A stretch of 7,504 nt of DNA, taken from the NCBI GenBank assembly GCA_934167435.1, contig CAKPKZ010000072.1:1-7504 (forward strand). The letters run 5' to 3'. Positions 1-5,877 of this stretch are shown here, piece by piece. The notes under the pieces were generated by a model, which was not told where the DNA came from, did no database searches, and saw only the letters and a list, made by a program, of their open reading frames with translations. Positions within the stretch are counted from its first letter, which is position 1. Every line of letters begins with the position of its first letter. This DNA is from an uncultured Clostridia bacterium (GTDB lineage Bacteria; Bacillota; Clostridia; TANB77; CAG-508). The position numbers were made by a program, and so were the translations under genes.

Positions 1-481
1 TATCTACCTTTGCTTCTTTTTTAATTTTTTTCTCTTCTATATTGTTTTCTTTTTTAGTTTGCTCATTTTTATTTTCTTTTTTTATACCAAATAGTTCATT
101 CACAGTCATTGGTTTATTTGGTTTATTTCTATAAACAATATTGTAATCATTTTTTTGTTTTCTTTCTACAAATCCTATATTATTGGCCCTTTTTTCTTCT
201 TTTTTGTTTTGTTCAACTTTTAATTCTTCTTCATCTGAAATAATAACTTCTCTTCTTATAATAACTGGTGTTTTCTCTTCTTTTACTTTATTATCTTTCA
301 CTTTTACATCCTTTTTATTTTCTTTTTTTGAAAAACTTTCTTCAATTCTTTTAGCATCATTTTCTTCAACTGAGCTTAAATGACTTTTAGCCTCAATTTT
401 TAATTGTTTGGCTCTTTCTAATACTTCCTTACTGGTTAAGTTTAGCTTTTTAGCTATTTCATGTATTTTCATCTTACCCAA
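1..481 (-). CDS. infB: Translation initiation factor IF-2, N-terminal part (cut by window edge)
   Basis: IF-2 is the GTPase that brings fMet-tRNA to the 30S subunit and promotes subunit joining. Only the first 160 residues are present; the GTPase and tRNA-binding domains lie beyond base 1. Residues 1-45 form the IF2_N domain (MGKMKIHEIAKKLNLTSKEV and onward), close to the B. subtilis start MAKMRVYEYAK. After it comes a Lys/Glu-rich, probably disordered linker with two less charged islands, around residues 71-81 (TPVIIRREVII) and 101-132. I place the start at TTG 481-479, because a GGGGGTGAT ribosome binding site (494-486) sits 5 bases upstream and the extra MGK matches family N-termini. The in-frame ATG at 472-470 is the alternative, but it is about 13 bases from that site. 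The chosen start overlaps the end of ylxQ by 8 bases, suggesting translational coupling as the last visible gene of the nusA operon. The family is certain; the start is probable. Confidence 0.95.
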   Translation of the reverse strand, partial: MGKMKIHEIAKKLNLTSKEVLERAKQLKIEAKSHLSSVEENDAKRIEESFSKKENKKDVKVKDNKVKEEKTPVIIRREVIISDEEELKVEQNKKEEKRANNIGFVERKQKNDYNIVYRNKPNKPMTVNELFGIKKENKNEQTKKENNIEEKKIKKEAKVD

Positions 482-794
482 TAATATCACCCCCATTATA
501 TATCTTTTTTATTTCGTTTGCTAAATTTATGTCTTCTATGCCTATTATTGCTTTATTCTCTTTTCCAATTGCCTTGCTTAGTTCTTCTATATTGCTATAT
601 ATTATAAAACTTATGTTGTTGTTTTCTGATAATTTTTGGAACTTTTCTTTAGTTCTATTAGACGCATCTGTTGCTATTATTACAATTTTTACTTTGTGTT
701 TATTTATTTTATCTTCTACACTATCTGCCCCAAAGCAAATTTTACGCGCTCTTGCTGCTAATCCAACTAATCCTAATATTTTTTTATTTATCAA
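474..794 (-). CDS. ylxQ: YlxQ, L7Ae-family K-turn RNA-binding protein
   Basis: This 106-residue protein has the usual length and fold pattern of the L7Ae/L30e/Gadd45 family. Near the N-terminus is a Gly/Ala/Arg segment (GLVGLAARARK, residues 8-18) followed by FGAD. A hydrophobic strand (VKIVIIATDAS) and a late segment (AIIGIEDINLANEI) complete the pattern. From the literature, B. subtilis YlxQ binds kink-turn RNA; its cellular target is unclear. The start is TTG 794-792, with an AGAGGTG site 6 bases upstream. An in-frame TAA three bases before that codon's preceding triplet leaves no better upstream start, and there is no early ATG. The gene overlaps the end of ylxR by 11 bases (784-794), and its own end is overlapped by the proposed infB start. 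This is the usual Firmicute position between ylxR and infB. The identification rests on sequence pattern and gene order together. Confidence 0.93.
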   Translation of the reverse strand: MINKKILGLVGLAARARKICFGADSVEDKINKHKVKIVIIATDASNRTKEKFQKLSENNNISFIIYSNIEELSKAIGKENKAIIGIEDINLANEIKKIYNGGDIIG

Positions 795-1044
795 AAATTA
801 CACCTCTTAATTTCTCATATATTTCATCTGAAATTTTCATTTCAAAAACTTTTTCTAATCTTTTACTTTTTATTAGTTTTTCTAAACAATTAGAGTTATT
901 GCATATGTATGCCCCTCTACCATTTTGTTTTCCTGATATATCTACAAATATTTCGTTTTCGGAATTTTTTACTATTCTAATTAATTCGTTTTTGTCTTTC
1001 TTGCTGTTACATCCCATACATGTTCTTTGTGGTAATTTTTTCAT
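784..1044 (-). CDS. ylxR: YlxR (RnpM) RNA-binding protein, DUF448
   Basis: This is a small basic protein of 86 residues in the YlxR family. It opens with MKKLPQRTCMGC, giving the Cys9-x2-Cys12 pair, and carries the family signature GRGAYIC at residues 42-48 with a second Cys pair at 48 and 53. From the literature, B. subtilis YlxR (renamed RnpM) binds the RNase P RNA and modulates RNase P; older work describes it as a nucleoid-associated regulator. I chose ATG 1044-1042 rather than the ATG at 1053. The AAAGGA site (1059-1054) touches the upstream ATG directly, but lies 9 bases from the downstream one, and MKK is the common family start. The gene follows nusA after a 40-base gap with no terminator, and its 3' end overlaps ylxQ by 11 bases, so it is part of the nusA operon. 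Confidence 0.94.
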   Translation of the reverse strand: MKKLPQRTCMGCNSKKDKNELIRIVKNSENEIFVDISGKQNGRGAYICNNSNCLEKLIKSKRLEKVFEMKISDEIYEKLRGVIFDK

Positions 1045-1084
1045 ATATATCATTCCTTTATAATATACTTATACATTTTGAATA

Positions 1085-2176
1085 TTATTCTTCTGTTTTT
1101 TCATCCTCTTGCTTGCTTTCTAACATTTGTCTAAATTGAGTTTCTGATTTTATATCAATTTTCCAATTTGTAAGTCTTGCTGCTAATCTCGCATTTTGTC
1201 CTGCTTTACCTATTGCAAGTGATAATTGATCGTCTGGAACTATTACTTGTGCAAATTTTTCTTCTTCCTTAATGTCAACTGCAAGTATTTTGGCTGGTAA
1301 TAATGCTGAAGATATATAAATAGATGGATCTTCGTTCCATTCAATTACATCAATCTTTTCTCCATTTAATTCATTTATAACATTTTGAATTCTTACACCT
1401 TTTTGCCCTACACAAGAACCAACTGGATCTATGTTTTCATCTGGTGAATATACTGCAACTTTGCTTCTATTTCCTGGGTCTCTAGAAATACTTTTAATTT
1501 CTATTACTCCTTCATATATTTCTGGTATTTCAAATTCCAATAGTTTTCTAACAAAGTCTGGGTGACTTCTTGAAACAATTACTTGTGGTGCACCTTTAGC
1601 TCCTCTTTCAACATCTAGTACATATCCTTTAATTTTTTCATTTACACTATATTTTTCTGTAGGTATTTGTTCTTTTAAAGGCATTACTCCTTCTAGTCTT
1701 CCTAAATCCATAACAACAATATTGTGATCTGCTTTTTGAATTATTCCTGAAACAATTTCTCCTTTTCTGTTGTTAAATTCATCAAAAATAATATTTCTTT
1801 CAGCTTCTCTTAATTTTTGAATTATTACTTGTTTTGCTGTTTGTGCTGCTATTCTACCAAAGTCTTTTGGCACTATTTCAACTTCTACTGTATCTCCTTC
1901 TTTTAGATCTTTGTTTATTTTTCTTGCATCTTCCACACTTATTTCTAAAGCATCATCATTTGCTTTTTCCATAACTTCTTTTATGCTATAAACATGTGTT
2001 GCTCCTGTTTGTCTATCCATTTCTACTCTTACATTTTCTAGTGAATCAAAGTTTCTTTTATAAGCTGTAACTAATGCTGTTTCTATAGATTCTAGTAAGT
2101 ATGCTTTTTCAATTCCTTTCTCTTTTTCTAATTCTTCTAAAGCTAATATTAATTCTTTGTTATCAATAGCTTTCAT
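1085..2176 (-). CDS. nusA: Transcription termination/antitermination factor NusA
   Basis: NusA binds RNA polymerase near the RNA exit channel and controls pausing, termination and antitermination. The 363 residues hold the usual Firmicute layout. There is an N-terminal RNAP-binding domain (about 1-130), an S1 domain (about 135-200, with GEIVSGIIQK and LGRLEGVMPLKEQIP) and two KH domains. The first KH carries VGSCVGQKGVRIQNV (252-266) and the second QLSLAIGKAGQNARLA (317-332). The protein ends in a short acidic tail (SKQEDEKTEE). The two acidic C-terminal repeats of E. coli NusA are absent, as is normal in Firmicutes. The start is ATG with a GGAGG site (2190-2186) 9 bases upstream. It follows rimP by 15 bases, and its ribosome binding site lies directly beside the rimP stop, so the two are co-transcribed and possibly coupled. 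See the rimP leader hairpin for likely autoregulation. Confidence 0.99.
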   Translation of the reverse strand: MKAIDNKELILALEELEKEKGIEKAYLLESIETALVTAYKRNFDSLENVRVEMDRQTGATHVYSIKEVMEKANDDALEISVEDARKINKDLKEGDTVEVEIVPKDFGRIAAQTAKQVIIQKLREAERNIIFDEFNNRKGEIVSGIIQKADHNIVVMDLGRLEGVMPLKEQIPTEKYSVNEKIKGYVLDVERGAKGAPQVIVSRSHPDFVRKLLEFEIPEIYEGVIEIKSISRDPGNRSKVAVYSPDENIDPVGSCVGQKGVRIQNVINELNGEKIDVIEWNEDPSIYISSALLPAKILAVDIKEEEKFAQVIVPDDQLSLAIGKAGQNARLAARLTNWKIDIKSETQFRQMLESKQEDEKTEE

Positions 2177-2191
2177 TTTTTAATTCCTCCT

Positions 2192-2644
2192 TTAATTCCA
2201 TTTATATATTGTTTTAATTTGTGCAATATTTTTTCTTTCAATTTTTGTATCTTCATTTATTATAATTTCGTTTTCATTATAATTTGTTAATATTCCTATA
2301 TATTGTTTATTTGCCTTTTCGTCTTTTTTAAATAATTTAATTTCTACTTCTTTTCCTATGTTTTGTTTTAAGTGTTTGTCTTTTTTTAATGTTCTTTCTA
2401 TTCCTGGTGAAGATACTTCTAAAAAATATTGTTCTTTTATGTAGTCTGCTTCGTCTAAAATTTCATTAATTTCATTGCTTACTTTTTCGCAGTCATTTAA
2501 GTCAATTCCATTTGGACTGTCAATAAAAATTCTTAAAAAATAATTTTTTCCTTCTTTTGCATATTCAACATCGTACAATTCATATCCGATTTTCTGTATT
2601 TTTTCTTCTATAAGGTTTTCTACTTTTTGTTCTATATTTGCCAA
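2192..2644 (-). CDS. rimP: Ribosome maturation factor RimP
   Basis: RimP (YlxS in Bacillus) binds the 30S precursor and assists late assembly. The 150 residues match the usual length. The N-terminal alpha/beta domain includes GYELYDVEYAKEG (20-32), FLRIFIDSPNGIDLNDCEKVS and the signature YFLEVSSPGIERTLK (73-87). A C-terminal SH3-like domain covers about residues 92-150 (GKEVEIKLFKK, then QYIGILTNYNENEIII). The start is TTG 2644-2642. A GGAGG site (2655-2651) lies exactly 6 bases upstream, and the reading frame above it meets a TAG at 2662-2660 with no ATG or GTG between. It is the first gene of the operon and is followed by nusA after 15 bases. It is preceded by a hairpin-bearing leader of about 70 bases. 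Confidence 0.98.
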   Translation of the reverse strand: MANIEQKVENLIEEKIQKIGYELYDVEYAKEGKNYFLRIFIDSPNGIDLNDCEKVSNEINEILDEADYIKEQYFLEVSSPGIERTLKKDKHLKQNIGKEVEIKLFKKDEKANKQYIGILTNYNENEIIINEDTKIERKNIAQIKTIYKWN

Positions 2645-2672
2645 TTTTTTCCTCCTTATCTATATAAAAGTT

Positions 2673-2697
2673 AAGAGTGGGATTTGTTCCCACTCTT
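2673..2697 (-). promoter_or_regulatory. Leader hairpin before rimP-nusA, candidate attenuator
   Basis: There is a perfect 10-bp GC-containing stem: AAGAGTGGGA at 2673-2682 pairs with TCCCACTCTT at 2688-2697 around a 5-base loop. Read on the minus strand it lies between the rimP promoter and the rimP ribosome binding site. It is followed by an interrupted T-run (AACTTTTATATAG) rather than a clean T-tract. A strong stem with a weak U-tract is what is described for NusA-dependent terminators. In B. subtilis, NusA is reported to limit its own operon by NusA-dependent termination in the leader. That this hairpin does the same is inference; it could also be an mRNA stabiliser or a partial terminator for upstream read-through. 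Confidence 0.7.
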
Positions 2698-2721
2698 GCT
2701 GTATTTTGTGTTTCTTTTATT

Positions 2722-2750
2722 ATTATACCCAATTTTTCATACAATTGCAA
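2722..2750 (-). promoter_or_regulatory. Sigma-A-type promoter of the rimP-nusA operon
   Basis: On the minus strand TTGCAA (2750-2745) and a perfect TATAAT (2727-2722) are separated by 17 bases. The predicted RNA start is near 2715, giving a leader of about 70 bases that contains the 2673-2697 hairpin before the TTG of rimP. The -35 box matches consensus at only four of six positions, but the spacing and the -10 box are ideal. Confidence 0.7.
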
Positions 2751-2793
2751 GCATTTTATGCCTTTTTTTTATTTTTCTTTTTGTTAAATATAA

Positions 2794-2831
2794 AAATAGC
2801 GGTTATTTACAATTTTAAATAGCCACTATTT
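2794..2831 (-). terminator. Intrinsic terminator of the glycosyltransferase gene
   Basis: Two 15-base arms (2794-2808 and 2817-2831) pair with one mismatch and one G-U wobble around an 8-base loop. On the minus strand the stem begins 7 bases past the glycosyltransferase stop codon, and its end merges into TTTTT and a further T-rich run. This separates the glycosyltransferase transcript from the rimP-nusA operon downstream. Confidence 0.75.
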
Positions 2832-2837
2832 CTTATT

Positions 2838-4100
2838 TTATACTTTTTCTGTAATTTCTGATTTTTCAGTTTCTTCTACATCAGATATTTTTATATTTCT
2901 TAAATGATTAATTTTCTCCCATGATGTTTCTCTTTTAAATAAGCATTTAAAGTTAATAAGTAACCATGTTCCCATAAATAGTGGATAACATAATAATCCT
3001 TTTAACATTGGTTTTATTGGTCTTCTGTCTAAAAGCATTGCAATTATTCCTGTAACTATTGGTAATAAGAATGTTGGAATTAAATATTTTAATATGTTTA
3101 TAATTAATTCTACTTTTGTCATTCCATTTCCTGCATACATTAAAAAGTTTGTTGCTAGTAATAATAATGTTACTATAAACATAGGTATACTTCCTATAAT
3201 GTATAAAAATCCGTCGAAATTCATCATTGTTTTATTTTCTTTAACTGCTACTGCTAATGATTTTGTGTATTCTTTTATACATTGTATATGTCCTACTGTC
3301 CATCTGCTTCTTTGTGACCAAGATTGTTTAAAGCCTGTTGGTTGTTCATCATATACTATAGCGTCTGTAGCCCAACCTAGTCTTTTTCCTTTTATAATTC
3401 TTTTTAATGAAAATTCTATATCTTCTGTTAATGTAACTGTGTCCCAACCTTGTGGTTTTACTACGTCGAATCTAACCATAAAACCTGTACCATTTAATAA
3501 TGGAGACAATCCTAAATTGTATCTTGCTAAATGGTAAAATCTGTGCATTGTCCAATAAAATATTGCATATCCTGCTGTTATCCAATTGTCTGTTGGGTTT
3601 TTTATATCTCTATATCCTTGAACAACATCTTCTCCTTGGCATAATTTTTTGTTCATATTTTTAATGAAGTTTTTATCTACAATGTTGTCTGCATCAAATA
3701 TAAAGAAAGCATCATATGGCGCATTTTCTTTTATTTTTTGTTGTAAAAACCAGTCTAATGCATATCCTTTTGTTTTTTTGTTGCTATCAAACCTTTCATA
3801 AACTATTGCTCCTGCTTCTTTTGCTATTTTTGCTGTATTGTCTGTACAATTATCTGCAATTACATAAATATCATATAATTCTTTGTTATATGTTTGATTT
3901 TTTAAACTTTCTATTAAATTTGCTACAACAGCTTCTTCATTATGTGCTGGTATTATTGCCATAAATCTGTGATCTTTTTTTACTAATAAAGGTTTTTCCT
4001 TTAATTTAACTAAAGAACATAAACTTATTATTATTTGATATAACCAAAAAATTGTTATAAGCCATACTAAAGCTTCTCTTAGTATATATAAATATTCCAT
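2838..4100 (-). CDS. Membrane-bound GT2 glycosyltransferase, EpsO/cellulose-synthase-like
   Basis: This is a 420-residue family 2 glycosyltransferase, predicted to sit in the cytoplasmic membrane and transfer sugar from a nucleotide donor into a polysaccharide or glycolipid. An N-terminal membrane segment (about 8-30) precedes the GT-A domain. That domain has PAHNE (51-55), ADNCTDNT (82-89), the metal-binding FDADN (135-139), NGTGF (203-207), the acid motif TED (225-227) and QRSRW (263-267), the Q-x-x-R-W of processive enzymes. Three membrane segments follow (about 297-323, 332-356, 367-388), then a short charged tail. The wording around ADNCTDNTA, DADNIVD and NLGLS resembles, from memory, the EpsO-like subgroup of cellulose-synthase-related enzymes. 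The donor and product cannot be read from sequence. The start is ATG with an AGAGAGG site 7 bases upstream. It has its own promoter and terminator and no sugar-pathway neighbours in the window. Confidence 0.92.
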   Translation of the reverse strand: MEYLYILREALVWLITIFWLYQIIISLCSLVKLKEKPLLVKKDHRFMAIIPAHNEEAVVANLIESLKNQTYNKELYDIYVIADNCTDNTAKIAKEAGAIVYERFDSNKKTKGYALDWFLQQKIKENAPYDAFFIFDADNIVDKNFIKNMNKKLCQGEDVVQGYRDIKNPTDNWITAGYAIFYWTMHRFYHLARYNLGLSPLLNGTGFMVRFDVVKPQGWDTVTLTEDIEFSLKRIIKGKRLGWATDAIVYDEQPTGFKQSWSQRSRWTVGHIQCIKEYTKSLAVAVKENKTMMNFDGFLYIIGSIPMFIVTLLLLATNFLMYAGNGMTKVELIINILKYLIPTFLLPIVTGIIAMLLDRRPIKPMLKGLLCYPLFMGTWLLINFKCLFKRETSWEKINHLRNIKISDVEETEKSEITEKV

Positions 4101-4155
4101 TTTTTTACCTCTCTTTAAATAATATTTTTATATAATATATTATTTCGTCTTTTTT

Positions 4156-4184
4156 ATTATACTATTATTGTCAAAAATATGCAA
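4156..4184 (-). promoter_or_regulatory. Probable promoter of the glycosyltransferase gene
   Basis: On the minus strand TTGCAT (4184-4179) and a perfect TATAAT (4161-4156) are 17 bases apart. A consensus TTGACA (4174-4169) lies between them, but at 7 bases from the -10 it is too close to act with it. The predicted RNA start is near 4149, leaving about 49 bases of AT-rich leader. The -35 match is poor (three of six), so confidence is moderate. Confidence 0.5.
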
Positions 4185-4277
4185 CTTTTTTAATTATTTT
4201 TTTAATAAAATTTAAATTTTGTAATCTTTTTGTATTTTTTTACATATATTTAATTAATAATTATTTGGAGGTTTAAT

Positions 4278-5270
4278 ATGAAAAGTCATTATAAAGTCGC
4301 AATAGTTGGTGCCAGCGGCCTTGTTGGTAGAACAGTTTTAAAAGTTTTAGAGGAACAATCTCTTACAAATGTAGAATATGTACTGTTTTCTTCAAAAAAG
4401 TCTGCTGGACTTCCTATAAAATTTATGGGTAAATCTTACATATTTTGTGAATTAACCGATAATAGTTTTGATTTAAATTTTGATTTTGCAATTTTTGCTG
4501 CCGGAAGTGATGTTGCAAAACATTTTGCTCCTATTGCAGTTTCTAAAGGATGTGTTGTTATTGATAATAGTAGTGCGTTTAGAATGAATCCAGAAGTTCC
4601 TTTAGTAGTTCCAGAAGTTAACCCTGAAACAATATCAATGAACAAGGGAATAATTGCAAATCCAAATTGTTCAACAATTCAGGCAGTTGTTCCTTTAAAG
4701 GCTTTAGACAATAAGTATTTTATAAAAAGAATTGTTTATTCTACTTACCAAGCAGTTTCTGGAGCTGGAAAAAGTGGAATAGAGGACCTAAAAAACAGTT
4801 ACACTAATATAGACCAAAATGTTTTTCCATACTCTATAACTAATAATTGTATTCCTCACATTGATACATTTATGGAGGATGGTTATACAAAAGAAGAACA
4901 TAAAATGATTAATGAAACAAGAAAAATTTTAAACAGGCCTAATCTTCCAATAACTGCTACAGCTGTTAGAGTTCCTGTTACTAATTGCCACAGTGAATCA
5001 ATTAATGTAGAATTTGAGCGTTCTTTTGATTTATATGAATTAAAATTAACATTACAAAATTTTTCTAATATTATTGTTGTAGACGATATTGAAAATAATA
5101 AATATCCGTTAGCATCTAAGGCTAATGGAAATGATGAAGTATTTGTTGGAAGAATTAGAAAAGATTTTAGTGTTAAAAGTGGTATTAATATGTGGGTAGT
5201 TGCTGATAATTTAAGAAAAGGAGCAGCAACTAATGCTGTTCAAATTCTAAAAATATTATTAGAAGCATAA
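4278..5270 (+). CDS. asd: Aspartate-semialdehyde dehydrogenase
   Basis: This enzyme reduces aspartyl-4-phosphate to aspartate semialdehyde with NADPH, the branch point leading to lysine/diaminopimelate, threonine and methionine; diaminopimelate also feeds the cell wall. The 330 residues match the family length. The Rossmann-fold NADP site GASGLVG is at 11-17 and the catalytic cysteine is Cys131 in NPNCSTIQ. The SGAGKSG loop is at 161-167, and the substrate/base motif RVPVTNCHSE holds Arg231 and the catalytic His238. The C-terminal segment SGINMWVVADNLRKGAATNA is typical. No key residue is missing. The start is ATG with GGAGG (4267-4271) 6 bases upstream. It appears to be a single-gene unit: it diverges from the glycosyltransferase and ends in its own terminator, with no dapA or dapB beside it. 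ArgC has a related fold, but the motifs favour Asd clearly. Confidence 0.98.
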   Translation: MKSHYKVAIVGASGLVGRTVLKVLEEQSLTNVEYVLFSSKKSAGLPIKFMGKSYIFCELTDNSFDLNFDFAIFAAGSDVAKHFAPIAVSKGCVVIDNSSAFRMNPEVPLVVPEVNPETISMNKGIIANPNCSTIQAVVPLKALDNKYFIKRIVYSTYQAVSGAGKSGIEDLKNSYTNIDQNVFPYSITNNCIPHIDTFMEDGYTKEEHKMINETRKILNRPNLPITATAVRVPVTNCHSESINVEFERSFDLYELKLTLQNFSNIIVVDDIENNKYPLASKANGNDEVFVGRIRKDFSVKSGINMWVVADNLRKGAATNAVQILKILLEA

Positions 5271-5271
5271 A

Positions 5272-5311
5272 AAAATACCTAAAGCACAAATTTTTGTACT
5301 TTAGGTATTTT
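5272..5311. terminator. Bidirectional terminator shared by asd and the acetyltransferase gene
   Basis: A 15-bp stem (5274-5288 with 5295-5309, one C/A mismatch) with a 6-base loop extends by two more A-T pairs at its base. It starts a few bases after the asd stop (5270) and ends just before the minus-strand stop of the acetyltransferase (5315-5317). Both sides carry T-rich tails: TATTTTATTTTA on the plus strand and TATTTTTTTATG on the minus strand. It can therefore terminate both convergent genes. Confidence 0.85.
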
Positions 5312-5314
5312 ATT

Positions 5315-5791
5315 TTACCTTAATGGTATCCGTAAAAAGTACGTATCCTTTGCAATACCATATGCTTCTGCTCCTATTTTACTAGCTAGCCTTAGTGAGG
5401 ACTTGTTTGTTTTCTTTATTGCTATGCTTAAATTGCAATATTTAGTATTTTCTTTAAGCCATTCAATAAAGCCTTCCATTGCCTCTTTCATAATGCCTTG
5501 CCCTCTAAATTTTTCTCCCATGAGGACAGAAACATCAAGAATTGTTTTTTTAATTCTTATTGCAATAATACATCCGACCATTTTACCTTCTTTTTCAACT
5601 GCCAGGTAAAAGTCGTCTCTGCAATTCCCTTGAATATAGTCATCCACTGATTCTTTAGCTTGAGCAAGATTTTTGCAATAAGCATATCTTACGTACTCTT
5701 TCACTGCATCTTCATGTGCTAATGAATAAAATTCTTCTTCATCTCCTGCCTTAAATTTCCGCATTGTCAAATTGGCTGTATAAATTATCAT
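5315..5791 (-). CDS. GNAT-family N-acetyltransferase, substrate unknown
   Basis: This 158-residue single-domain protein is of the RimJ/RimL-like GNAT type, expected to move an acetyl group from acetyl-CoA to an amine. Motif A, which holds the CoA pyrophosphate, is visible as VSVLMGEKFRGQGIMKEAM with R-G-Q-G at 96-99. A later segment, NKSSLRLASKIGAEAYG (129-145), is the usual N-x-x-S-x-x-x-x-x-K-x-G-F-type motif, with Ala replacing the common Phe after Gly. The substrate could be a protein N-terminus, an amino compound or a drug; nothing in the sequence decides. The start is ATG with a strong GGAGG (5803-5799) 7 bases upstream. GC is about 35% by hand count over 5341-5760, against about 25-27% in sampled lines of its neighbours, with codons such as CGG, CTG, CTC, GTC and GGC that are scarce around it. 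This suggests later acquisition. It has its own promoter. Confidence 0.9.
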   Translation of the reverse strand: MIIYTANLTMRKFKAGDEEEFYSLAHEDAVKEYVRYAYCKNLAQAKESVDDYIQGNCRDDFYLAVEKEGKMVGCIIAIRIKKTILDVSVLMGEKFRGQGIMKEAMEGFIEWLKENTKYCNLSIAIKKTNKSSLRLASKIGAEAYGIAKDTYFLRIPLR

Positions 5792-5823
5792 ACAACTACC
5801 TCCTAAAAATTTATGTTAATATT

Positions 5824-5851
5824 ATTGTAACACAATTTTTATTTTAGTCAA
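5824..5851 (-). promoter_or_regulatory. Promoter of the GNAT acetyltransferase gene
   Basis: On the minus strand TTGACT (5851-5846, five of six consensus) and TACAAT (5829-5824, five of six) are 16 bases apart. An extended -10 TGT stands directly before the -10 box. The predicted RNA start is near 5817, giving a short leader of about 25 bases that includes the GGAGG site. Confidence 0.72.
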
Positions 5852-5877
5852 GTTCTTCCATTTTATAGCATTAGAAT

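Noticed and set aside
1045..1053. Upstream ATG start for YlxR
   Set aside because: The AAAGGA site directly abuts it, leaving no spacer, while the ATG at 1044 has a workable 9-base spacer and gives the common family N-terminus.
183..1063. Several plus-strand open frames rich in Phe, Leu and Ser opposite infB, ylxQ and ylxR
   Set aside because: They are antisense to convincing genes. Their Phe/Leu/Ser bias is what the complement of Lys/Glu-rich coding sequence gives.
1045..1084. Internal promoter or terminator between nusA and ylxR
   Set aside because: A TATTAT-like box is present but has no -35 partner at suitable distance, and no stem-loop is visible. The gap looks like plain operon spacing.
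4168..4257. Promoter for asd (for example TTGTCA at 4168-4173, or TTGTAA at 4219-4224, with AT-rich -10 boxes)
   Set aside because: Several weak pairings are possible and none combines good boxes with good spacing, so I cannot choose one.
4185..4277. Lysine riboswitch or T-box leader before asd
   Set aside because: The leader is short and almost pure A/T, with no GC-containing stems or conserved T-box or riboswitch elements visible.
5852..5877. Terminator after the WG-repeat gene
   Set aside because: Only a 4-bp TTCT/AGAA pairing is seen, with no T-run, so read-through into the acetyltransferase gene is possible.
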